The notes beneath the pieces were generated by a model, which was not told the DNA's origin, ran no database searches, and saw only the letters and a program-made list of their open reading frames with translations. This document shows positions 20,466-29,708 of a DNA stretch of 64,000 bases, piece after piece. The position numbers were made by a program, and so were the translations under genes. How positions within the stretch are numbered: the first letter of the stretch is position 1; every line of letters begins with the position of its first letter. The DNA comes from Bedellia somnulentella (taxonomy: Eukaryota; Arthropoda; Insecta; Lepidoptera; Bedelliidae): positions 15,733,423 to 15,797,422 of the forward strand of contig OY755176.1 in NCBI GenBank assembly GCA_963576735.1, read 5' to 3'.

Positions 20466-21755
20466 TCACTTTTGGAAGTTTACGGAGGAAAAGATTATAA
20501 CATAGGCAGGCAAACATACGCTAAAACGTTTCACTAACTTATAGTTACCTATAATTAAAGTGCACGTTGCTGCGTAAAACAAACATACAATACTGAAATA
20601 AAAAAAGAAAAACAAACGTCCAGTCATCACGGTCACCCTATTGTTTACCAACATCCAGGACCGGACAAGTGCAACGATCGAAGACCGCATTAACATCTAG
20701 TATTGGTCATCACGGGATATCGAGATCCCTTGTACGACAACTAACACCTGTTTACCACTTTTAGGATACGGTTTACAGTTTTTAGCACGCTGATGTTGGC
20801 TAAGTGATTAATAGTCTTTGACATATGGTGAAAGCTTATTCATCTTATTTGGCTTTTAATGTGAAAACAGCATGTTTAATGTGAAATAAAATCGGTAAAA
20901 ATGATCATATTTGTCATAGTTTTATAGTGGATGTCTGTATATGTAAAGTTGTAGAAGTATGAACATAAAATGATGATGATATTAAGATTACAAGTCATGC
21001 TGAATAGATTAATATGTGAAATTTCTATTTCATTCGTAAATTAAAGATCACACTGTTTTCATACGGCACGTTTATACTATTGTAAAACGAAAGAGTTTTT
21101 AAAGATACAGCTAGTTATTTGGATAAACCAATTTTAAAACCATATTTTTTTACTTATAGATTATACATTCTATAGGTACACATACACCCAACAATTACTT
21201 AAAAAGGCCTAATTCAATAAGTCTACTTTCATGACACCCTCGACGGGGTAAAACTGGCTTAAAGCTTATCTTAGCCAAATTTAGACCGTAGTTGTCTAGT
21301 TGTTAAAAAACCTGACAGAAGTATTTGCGCCTTAAAGAGATTGTTTTAAATTTTGACCAGACCATATTTAAAAGGCTTTTCTGTAGAAACATAATATACA
21401 ATTTGTGCAAAGCCAGGTTGATTCATTTTGAGGAAACAGATTACAAATAACGGAGGCGATTGTCAATTCGGTTGATCAAATGAAAAACTCAGTTGCTATT
21501 TCTTATGTTTGTCACTTCGTAACAAGTAAAATTTCAAACCATTCACTTTACTCTTTACCCCCTTAGTTGTATCTTCAAATTCCTTGGGCAACACAGGGCA
21601 ATTCAAAGTTGACCGCACAATTAAATGTCGAAACAAAACTAAGGAAATGTGTACCTTGTTAATGATGACCAGTATGACCAAACATGACCAAACAGTGACA
21701 TAACGCCAATAACAATATTGCAATGATAAATGACAATTATGCGAGCCTCTATATC
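20466..21755. other. Non-coding stretch up to the Harbinger insertion
   Basis: No gene recognised. A short CACTTTTGGAAGTTTACG piece at 20468-20490 is an RTE-SE scrap. The minus-strand frames here lack domains, and one of them crosses the Harbinger end. Confidence 0.5.
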
Positions 21756-21758
21756 TAA

Positions 21759-21790
21759 AGCCCATAGCACACGACGTTTTTTATACGCGC
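21759..21790 (+). repeat. Harbinger left terminal inverted repeat
   Basis: AGCCCATAGCACACGACGTT and the following TTTTATACGCGC match the reverse complement of the right end with only a few differences. The CpG-rich subterminal block continues to about 21830. TAA precedes it. Confidence 0.92.
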
Positions 21791-21941
21791 GCATGGCGCG
21801 CAGATGACGCGCGTATACGCGCTTCATACGAGATTTGAACGCAACCTTGTACTCTAAGCACATGGGGCGATCGTGAAACAGCAATACAGACGCGCTGTAG
21901 CTTTTGCGTTTTGATCAGAGACTGTTCTGTTCAGTTGTACA

Positions 21942-24117
21942 ATGGCGTCGGTTGAGACAACACTGCGTACGTTGGCCTTAGTACTCCTTTTAAAACGAAA
22001 AAAAAGTAAAAAAAAGCGAATCTATTGGATAGACCCATTTACGAGTGAAAAAAGATTGAGTGGTCATTATCATACAACGTTTAAAAAATTGATAATACGT
22101 AGAAGATGGAAGAAATTTTATAATTGTTATCGAATGTCACATTCGTCATTCCAAGAACTTCTTTTGATTCTAAAACCAGAGTTAACTCGTCAAAATACAG
22201 TAATGAGATCATGTATATCGGCAGAAGAACGTTTGCTCATCACATTGAGGTAAGAAAACAACTAGTTTTTTATTTATTTATTTATTATGTATTTATTTAT
22301 TTATTGACCTGATGCAGTTTAAATCATTCGCACTTAGATTATTAATAAGAGAAAAATATTTATTCGATATCATCATACATGTCAGTTAGGATATCGGAGT
22401 CATTTGTAACCGATTCATTGCTATCCAAATTTTGGAGTGAACTGACAGATTCGTTTCTTGGCACTGATTGATTACTTGGATAAGGAGGCTGAAATTCAGA
22501 CTGATATCCAGATCCAGACTGATATCCATACTGATGTTCATATTGAAATGCACCTTGGTATCTATTTTCATGTAATGTTCTCGATAACTGTCCCATATTT
22601 TTATATTTACGAATTAAATTTATCATATCAGCTTTGGCCTCTAACTTGAATTCCTGTTTGATGGCAGAAAAATCTTTACCTAACGAAACTAAGAACAGAA
22701 TGTCGGGATTTTCACATAAAATTGTATTATTCACTTCCTTAGACTGTTTGAGATTTGCTGTCAGTGCTTCATACAATTTGTCTAGTGGGTCTTCATGTTT
22801 TGGAGTCTTTTTTGACTTCTTTGGTGAATGTGGCTTTTGAAAATCATAGTCTTGGTCACGCCCCAGTGCTGCATCATCGTTTTGACTTGGAGATCTTATT
22901 TCATAAAGCGGGTCTAAAAAAGTTAGCAAATTGGAATATATGTAGGGTCTTCTAGGCTTAGCTCCAGATCCACTGGAACAGTTATTGTTCTTCGCTTTGT
23001 CTCTTTTATAAGCGTCCTTAATACTCTTCCATTTTTTTTGAAGTTCAATGACTGAAAACAATAATATGTAATGTTAATAATTTAGTTATTTATTAGGTTA
23101 ATTTGAATTTCTTTGAAATAAGTAGTTGTGTGTATGTTCATTTTAATTAAATATGTAAAATTATCATCATCGTAATGACAATAGAAGTTTTAATAATGCT
23201 TTTTTTTCAGGTATTTAGCTACGGGTTGTTATTTCTCAGATATTCACTATGACTTTAAGTGTGGGCAAACGACGGCAGGCATTATAGTCCGTGAAACCGT
23301 AAAAATAATATGGGATAAATTAAAAAACATCTGTATGCCAGAACCAACCGAAGAATCACATCTAAAAACTGCTGAAGGATTTATGAAATATGCAAATTTT
23401 CCCAACCTACTTGGGGCTATCGATGGAAAACATATTAGAATTATAAAACCTCAACATAGTGGATCAGAGTATTTTAATTATAAAAAATATTTTTCCATTG
23501 TATTGCTTGCAATATGTGATGCAAATTACAGATTTATCGATATAGATGTTGGATGCTATGGAAAAGCTGCAGACTCAACAATAAATGATTGTAGTGAATG
23601 GACCCAAAAGATAAGGCAAGGAAATTATAATATACCGAATGCGAGACCAATATCTAATAATGGAGTGCCAATACCATTTACGTTTGTTGGAGATGAAGGC
23701 TTTGCATTATCTCTATATTTGCAGAGACCTTACGCTGGAAAAATCTTGCCACAAGAAAAAAGGATATATAATTATCGTTTGACACGTGCCAGACGATACA
23801 TTGAATGTACATTTGGTATATTAAGCAACAAATTTAAAATCTTCAATCGACCACTGAACGTTAGCGTGGACTTCAGTGTGGCTATTGTGAAAGCCTGTTG
23901 TATGCTGCATAATTTCATACGTGAACGTGACGGTTATAATTTTCATAAGTCTTTGAGTATAGTTGGTTTAGAAGATCCTCCTGAAAATGCAAGTTTGATT
24001 TCGATTGGTACAAGACGGTCACAGGTACAATTAAGCGGAACCACGATACGAAATATGTACACTGATTATTTTATTAGCGATGAAGGTGCAGTACCATGGC
24101 AATATTCTAAAATTTAG
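21942..24117 (+). CDS. Harbinger transposase (DDE superfamily), two exons
   Basis: DDE-type nuclease that would cut and rejoin the transposon ends. Exon 1 is 21942-22249 and exon 2 is 23211-24117. The donor GAG/GTAAGA and acceptor TTTTTTTCAG/G restore one frame of 404 codons plus stop. The start at 21942 gives MASVETTLRTL followed by a lysine/arginine-rich stretch (residues ~17-50) that may be a nuclear localisation or DNA-binding region. Catalytic acidic residues are visible in their family contexts: D174 (GAIDGKHIRI), D264 (FVGDEGFAL) and E301 (RARRYIECTFGIL). A 961 bp intron contains the whole second exon of the opposite-strand MADF gene. A likely poly(A) signal AATAAA lies at 24553-24558, just short of MADF exon 1. 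No frameshift or premature stop was seen; length fits the family. Splicing is inferred from sequence only. Confidence 0.92.
22264..22306 (-). terminator. Candidate poly(A) signals of the MADF gene
   Basis: An A/T repeat that on the minus strand reads several overlapping AATAAA hexamers. It lies between the MADF stop (22360) and the transposase exon 1 donor (22249), so it would end the MADF transcript before it overlaps transposase exon 1. The repeat could also be a chance simple sequence. Confidence 0.5.
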
Positions 24118-24751
24118 GGTACCTAGGTAGGTACCCTAAATTACAATACATGATCTACTGTTTTCCTATTTTATGTATCGGCGGGCGGATCTGAAAAAAT
24201 AAGGAACTTTTTTTCGAAATGTCAATTATTTGTTCAGTCCATCGACAGAAACCGTGAATACAATCACCATTTATTAATTGTAATTTTTTTCTAAAAACGA
24301 ATATTTAGCGAAATATCATGACAAATTTTTAATTCATAAGTTCCTTTTTTTCAGATTCGACCCAACGTGCGCCGTGAAGATAGCCACCCCATGTCGTGTG
24401 CCTACGTTTTAGGGTACTAAGTAGTTAGTTCCAATAAGTAAAAAAAATACTGCTAGTGCTTATTAACTACCTATAGAAACGTGGGCACGCGACATGGGTG
24501 GCCTATCTTTACGGCGGCGCGGCGATGTTCTTGTGTACCTAGTCCTAAAACAAATAAATATAATAAAAATTACCTGCCAGGTTTTTTTCCTTATTGGTTT
24601 TTTCATTGAAATCGTTATAAAAAATTTGGCACAATTCATCCCAAGCATTTCTTTTTAACACTTTGTTAGAATATTCGGGTAGTAGAGAATTCCATGTAGC
24701 TGGACGATTGTTAATTTCTGCAATAAAGCGGTCGGTGTCGAAGTGTTCCAT
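22360..24751 (-). CDS. Harbinger MADF/BESS accessory protein, two exons
   Basis: Minus-strand gene. Exon 1 is 24751-24574 and exon 2 is 23051-22360. The donor CAG/GTAATT and acceptor TTGTTTTCAG/T give 289 codons plus stop. The MADF domain (residues ~8-105) is split by the intron: RFIAEINNRPATWNSLLPEY, W37 and ELQKKWKSIKDAYKRD, ending RRPYIYSNLLTFLDPLYE. A BESS-like motif (ENPDILFLV to MINLIRKYKNM, ~172-212) and a Q/Y/S-rich tail follow. MADF/Myb-like partners of PIF/Harbinger transposases bind the transposon ends and aid nuclear entry in studied members. I chose the ATG at 24751 over an in-frame upstream ATG (24850) because the extension would add a hydrophobic stretch unlike a MADF protein. 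Its intron encloses transposase exon 2. AATAAA signals on this strand lie in 22266-22306. Confidence 0.88.
24108..24145. terminator. Palindrome at the transposase stop codon
   Basis: TAATTTAGGGTACC-like arms on both sides of CTAGGTAG (AAATTTAGGGTACCTAGG and GTAGGTACCCTAAATTAC) form a near-perfect hairpin that includes the stop codon at 24115-24117. Its role is unknown. Confidence 0.6.
24180..24530. repeat. Two nested inverted repeats in the MADF intron
   Basis: One pair has arms near 24185-24209 (CGGATCTGAAAAAATAAGGA) and 24338-24362 (reverse complement with small changes). A second has arms near 24365-24412 and 24470-24525, sharing GATAGCCACCCCATGTCGTG against its diverged reverse complement. 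They could be a small nested palindromic element or hairpins in the untranslated or intronic RNA. Confidence 0.6.
24553..24567 (+). terminator. Candidate poly(A) signals of the transposase gene
   Basis: Two plus-strand AATAAA hexamers (24553-24558 and 24562-24567) lie just before the MADF exon 1 donor (24573). This mirrors the arrangement at the other end. They are 435 bases beyond the transposase stop; a nearer signal was not seen. Confidence 0.45.
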
Positions 24752-25120
24752 TTTGAACCATATACACGCGCAGCTTACAATAACTATCAACGTTAATAGA
24801 TGGATCGAGAGGAGTAAAATAAAGAATGTTGTGGAAAATAAACTTGTCACTCAAACCAAAAACGGTAATGTCAAGCCTAACCATAGAGCTTAACATTTAA
24901 CTTGACGAAGCAGGTCATATATCTTAACAATCAATACAACTGAGGCGCGGGCGGTGCAGTCAGTGGTGGCGTGAGCGCATCTCCTCCCCCCTGCCCCTAC
25001 TCCGCTCCTTTGTACGCGCGTTTGCATCGCTTTATACGCGCGTATACGCGCTTCATGAATGCAAACGCAAAAATCAGCGCCAACGGCGCCGAAAACGCGC
25101 GTTCCTAATACGCGCGTCGT

Positions 25121-25154
25121 CGGCGCGTATAAAATACGTCGTGTGCTATGGGCC
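25121..25154 (-). repeat. Harbinger right terminal inverted repeat
   Basis: Ends ACGTCGTGTGCTATGGGCC before TAA. The preceding ~110 bp are rich in ACGCGCG motifs that echo those at the left end, probably subterminal binding sites. Confidence 0.92.
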
Positions 25155-25157
25155 TAA

Positions 25158-25603
25158 GTTACGAAGCTCGCCACGGGGCGCTAATCGCGACCTCAAAAAA
25201 ACTACTATAAATTACTGATTTGGGGCTACATGCTACTCAGATTGGTATTTGGATTAGTTTCAAATATGTAACAAGTTTTTTGTTTATTGTTTTTTTAAAA
25301 ATAAACCTGCTGGTCACTTCTAGATAGTAACTGGTGACTTAACCTATTATTCTATGAGAAAGCCCTTTTCAGAAAAAAATATATTATTGGATAAATTTAT
25401 ATTGAACACTCCTTGTGTGATGTAAATAAGGTCTAAACTTCTCATTGCTTACTTTGATTTTGAAATTTATTAAAAACAATTTTTTTTTAATAAAAATCTT
25501 TTTTTTTAATTTATTTGCATAAATTTTTGATATTGCATTAAATGTTTATCTTCAATTAAAGTTAACACTATTAACTAAACTACTAATAAATAACCTTTAC
25601 TAT
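25158..25603. other. AT-rich flank, nothing recognised
   Basis: Poly-T and poly-A-like runs only. Confidence 0.5.
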
Positions 25604-25605
25604 AC

Positions 25606-25848
25606 TTACGGCAATAAATCCCAAAATGCGGCAAAATATGTTAATTTTATAAAATCGCTTACCCGTCTTTGCTTTGTGCCCTTTTTGATGACTAACTCAA
25701 ACATCAATACTGCATTTTTAAAGCCCTCATATTTCAACTTTTTATTTATTTCTAGCATCGCTTGGCGTCGTTCCACCATCGGAATTATATTGAGTATGTG
25801 TATTTTATCTAAGGCGTAACTTTTTATCTTAAATATTGTAATGCGCAT
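25606..25848 (-). CDS. Unrecognised small open frame, doubtful
   Basis: An 80-codon minus-strand frame, MRITIFKIKSYALDKIHILN onward, with a plausible helical stretch (VERRQAMLEINKKLKYEGF). A splice-donor-like CGG/GTAAGC occurs about two thirds in. After that the frame runs into an RTE-SE tail relic at 25604-25628. No domain is recognised. It could be an exon of a host or element gene, or chance. No matching acceptor or partner exon was found nearby. Confidence 0.2.
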   Translation of the reverse strand: MRITIFKIKSYALDKIHILNIIPMVERRQAMLEINKKLKYEGFKNAVLMFELVIKKGTKQRRVSDFIKLTYFAAFWDLLP

Positions 25849-26938
25849 ATTGAGTTACATAGTTGCGTTTGCAATGGACTGTCTTCTTTTTTTTAATTCA
25901 TCGTAAATTAGAACAAAGAAAAGAACTAATGATTATAGACTGAAAGAAAAATATTGTGAAGGCAGAAAATTTATTTGATCATGATTTTATTTCTATCAGT
26001 GTCCAAATGGAAACCATCATCTGACATTGTCATTGTTTTATTTGTAAATATAGTGAATATTTGTTAAATTTGTTAATTGTTCATTAAAATCACTGTTGGC
26101 TATGTTAATTTTTTAATTCATGTTTTCCACTTTAGATTTCGATCTTCAAAACTCGTCTCAAACTAAGCCTCACAAATTTATGCAAATAATGCAACTCAAA
26201 TTGCCGTACAAATTGTACCGAGTGTGTACTTTAGTCATACCCACTTAATCTCACATTGAATAATATCGCATAATATTGCGACCCACTTACATGCAGGTTA
26301 ATGTTAGCCATTGTGCATAAACGTCAAACGTCATAGTTTTACTGCAACACACTTATCAATCATTGCACATATTTTAACATGTCCTTAAACGTAACGTGTT
26401 AAATATATTTCTCTCTTTTGTTATCTTTGTAATAGAAAGAGTAAGCTGTAGTTGAGTATTTTTTGTTATATGAAGAAGATACATTTGTTGCAAGTTTTGA
26501 CAGTATTGTCGAAGAAAATAATCAATCAAATTGATGTTGGTCACATACTTACAAAGACTGTTGTAGCTTCTTTATGTAAGTAGCTCAGATATGTTTATCA
26601 TAAAATATTGAGCTCATGCACTGTCAAATGTTACAACGGTTTGTTAGATAATGCGATTACATGAGTCATTTATGTTTCAATTTGTCATTATTTTAATGTT
26701 GTGACTTAAAGGTTACATTTATATAAGGATTAAGTTCAAAAGCTCTGTTTTGATGACAATAAATTAAGGCCAAGGACGTGATCTTGATTTATATCAATTT
26801 ATCTAAAAGTTTTCAAAGATATCATAGTTTTGGCTAAGAATTTAAGCAATGTGACATCTGTTAAAAGCGGTTCTTCTAACCTGATTCGTTCCATATCACT
26901 TGAAGGAACATTGTCTGAGAAAAATATTAAATATTAGC
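25849..26938. other. AT-rich non-coding stretch, nothing recognised
   Basis: No open frame of note, no RNA gene and no repeat that I can link to the other families. Confidence 0.5.
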
Positions 26939-27245
26939 AGCCGTGATAGCTCAGTGGGTAGAACACTGCTTATCGTGCCGACTATGAGGGTTCAAATCCC
27001 GGCTCGGGCCTACACCAATTTGTCTTTCGAAAAGTCGTATGTGTGGATAATTTATCATGGTCGTTAACGCCGAGGTGAGGAAAACATCTGATGAAACCCA
27101 AATAGCTAAGTTGTACTTTGTCAGTGGCAGTCATGTGGCAGTGTCTTCGTACAAAACGGCGATAATCCTGGCCAGGTGACAATGGCACGTAATGTTCAGA
27201 AGTACCTTTGCAAACCTCTTTGGGGATATACGTTTGTGAACGTTT
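26939..27245 (+). repeat. tSINE-1 copy, diverged
   Basis: The tRNA head (GTGATAGCTCAGTGGGTAGA, GGGTTCAAATCCCGGC) is better preserved and closer to a real tRNA than in the young copies. The 3' third is shortened and ends GTGAACGTTTGAGTTTGA. It is likely an older subfamily member. Confidence 0.8.
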
Positions 27246-28639
27246 GAGTTTGAAAATATTGGGACAAAGCAGTCTGGTGTTAGAAAGTGTCTGGTGGTAT
27301 TAATTAAATACACCAGTGAAGAGATAGCCGCGACTGACGAGGTGAGAGAATGTGTTTATGTGTGTTTTAGCATAAAAAGTTTAATTTCTTGGTAAGTGAA
27401 TGTTCGAAGTGGTTGTAAGTTTTGTTGTGTTGTCCTGAATAAAACATTTCACAAGACCTTCATCGAGAGTAGTATGTTTGTACAAACAACCGCTTATATT
27501 TTCATTTAAATCAGGTGTGTAAATAAAATTTAATACAGTTCTTAAAATTGATTTAGAAAAACTTAAATTAGCTTGATGATTTAAATGATAATTAATGAAC
27601 ATGTATGAAAGGATTGATTGTCAATTGTACTTTTGCTTTTGTAACTGAAATTTTGTAAATATATCGTTTGTGATATGCAATAAAGTACTTTTTCTTCTAG
27701 CCTATTCGATCTATAAACTTATCGGCTAACCTACGTAGCTTATAGGTTGTAGGAATGTATGTGCACTGAGAAGGTTATATTAATATGTGAATTGAAACAG
27801 TAATTGTACATGGCTTAACCTAAGTCTAAAGTTTAATACTACATGTGTGCCAAAAATATTATTCCCTAACATACCTGGACAAAGGAATGTCCGATAAATA
27901 ATAAATAAGGATTTATATTAAAACCTTAAAACATACCTATACAAATTCATCACCCACAACTTAGAAAGAGGATAATAAATCGTTAATTAATTTAATAATT
28001 ATAAACAATGAAAACCAATTACAAAATCTAAATCGTTCGGCTATTTGCCGACAAATGCTTTCTTAAAACACGAGTTTCGACTAAATCAACAACTGTGGCA
28101 TAATAAATAATAGCCAATTGAAAATTATAGAAAGCATTCGATTAATGACGAGTCTCGAATAATCGAGGTAACTATTCATGATTACGATTTTTTTTTAACG
28201 TTGTGTTTGAATGACAAATGTTGTTTCTTAAGGCCCTGTTTAATGTCTACTATAAAACTACAGAAGATCTTCACTTTTACGACTATATAAGTTATTTATA
28301 ATATAATAAGTTTGTTATTTCTTTCATAATTTAATTTTTATATTTGTGTTGGTCATCAGCAGTTAGTGTGACCCTCAAATATTGTACGTAGGTACTAAGA
28401 TATTAAGACGAAACGAGTATAAATTTCACATTTTTACAATAACATACAAATTTATTACCGTCTAGCTGCCCGGACAGAATATGTGCTCACAAAAAATAAT
28501 TGACATTCACTCGAAAGATGTCATATTCATGCGATGAGAAAAAAGAAGTTTTGAATTTTTAATATTATCGTCACTATTTTTTTACTTAAACTACTATAGA
28601 GCTATTGTAATTTATATAAATTATTCTATATTATTATAT
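27246..28639. other. AT-rich non-coding stretch, nothing recognised
   Basis: No gene recognised. The small minus-strand frame 27381-27602 lacks any supporting feature. Confidence 0.5.
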
Positions 28640-28745
28640 CCCCAAATTGCAATTTACTTTACGAGAATCAGTCGAATTAGTCTAGCCGTTTTCGAGTTTT
28701 GCGCTTAGCAACATATTTACCGATTCATTTGTATTATATAGAAGA
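28640..28745 (+). repeat. End of a Lepidoptera-type dispersed repeat
   Basis: GAATCAGTCGAATTAGTCTA and a TATTATATAGAAGA terminus resemble ends of dispersed lepidopteran repeats. The duplicated segment starts immediately after it. Confidence 0.45.
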
Positions 28746-29182
28746 TTTGAAACAGCGTTTATGAAACTGCTAAAATTCTGCTTGAATCTTTAAGTCATAG
28801 TTACTCAATAGGTAAAATTAATAAGGAAAAATTAAAAACGTTTCTTTTTTTAAACAAAATGTGTATGAATATTCCACAAACATGCACCTCCTTACCTATA
28901 GTATACAAATGACACAAGTTTAGGGGTTATGTAGTATTACTCATCGAATTTAAATACACTAAATCAGCTTTAAACAAGATCAATAATCAGCAGTAATAAC
29001 ATATTACACGCCTTGTTCTGAATTCAAAAGTAATGTTTGTTTAAGAACAAGTTTTTATTAAACTGTCAATCAAATTACTATTATCGTGCTTTCATATAGG
29101 CTCTCTGAATGGACTCTGTTAAATAAATAATAGTTAATAATGTTTTACATAAAAGCTATGCTAATGTTTGTATCTATTACAG

Positions 29183-29262
29183 CTCCCTTCGTTGAAGATA
29201 TCTGCTTTGAAGTTGCAAAATTACATCCGAAAGAGAGAACAAATGATTCAAGTTTCAATTAA
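29183..29262 (+). other. Exon-like segment of unknown gene (copy A)
   Basis: A good splice-acceptor context (TTTGTATCTATTACAG) precedes a short open frame reading PFVEDICFEVAKLHPKERTN and ending at a TAA at 29260. The same segment recurs in copy B at 37326, where amino-acid changes and loss of this stop argue against constraint. I do not recognise the peptide. It could be a terminal exon relic. Confidence 0.2.
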
Positions 29263-29435
29263 ATACAAAAGCGTTCAATCACCGTTCAATGCAACAGACA
29301 CAAAAACATTTACGTATATGTTTAAACATAGATCAGCATCAACATGGGTGTTAATCGTCATCCGTGCCCCGATAATCTACTAATTGCTAGGAGTCTTATA
29401 CTCTAGATATCTGATTTAAGAATATAGACATTTTT

Positions 29436-29708
29436 GCTGCTGTGTAGTGCCGGCTTCGAATAGCACTACCCCATCTCTTCCCGTGGGTGTCGTAGAAGTC
29501 GACTAAGGGACTAGGGCTTTTCCATCTTCGCCCTTACACCAATCCAAGGTCTGCCGCGCCGAGGGATGCATGGCCAGGGGTGAGCCTGGTCGCTAGCGTG
29601 CCGCCGTCCCGGAGCTTGGTGCACTCCGGGTACTAAATAACCTTACCTAGTCAAGCGGGGCTCTGGCTAGGTGGACAGTTTACTTCCCTTGCTTCTCGTG
29701 GGTCCAAT
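29436..29708 (+). promoter_or_regulatory. RTE 5' untranslated/internal promoter region
   Basis: A 273 bp leader. Its first 85 bp (GTGTAGTGCCGGCTTCGAAT and GCACTACCCCATCTCTTCCC) are shared with RTE-SE. The remainder is GC-richer (CCGCCGTCCCGGAGCTTGGT) and unique here. Since non-LTR elements must carry promoter information downstream of the start site, this is its likely location; that is inference. Confidence 0.5.

Larger units (their letters stand above)
21759..25154. mobile_element. Complete PIF/Harbinger DNA transposon (~3.4 kb)
   Basis: Terminal inverted repeats GCCCATAGCACACGACGT face each other at 21760 and 25153. They are flanked by the 3 bp duplication TAA (21756-21758 and 25155-25157), the target preference known for PIF/Harbinger. 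Inside are an apparently intact spliced transposase on the plus strand and an intact spliced MADF/BESS protein gene on the minus strand. That two-gene content is the hallmark of the superfamily. CpG-rich subterminal motifs (TACGCGCG, GCGCGTATACGCGCTTCAT) occur at both ends. Intact frames, splice sites, ends and target duplication suggest a recent insertion, possibly still active. Confidence 0.95.

Noticed and set aside
22386..22840. Plus- and minus-strand small frames inside MADF exon 2
   Set aside because: They overlap the MADF coding exon in other frames and have no support.
24545..24850. Longer start for the MADF protein (ATG at 24850)
   Set aside because: The 33 extra residues are strongly hydrophobic and unlike a nuclear DNA-binding protein. 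The ATG at 24751 starts just before the MADF domain.
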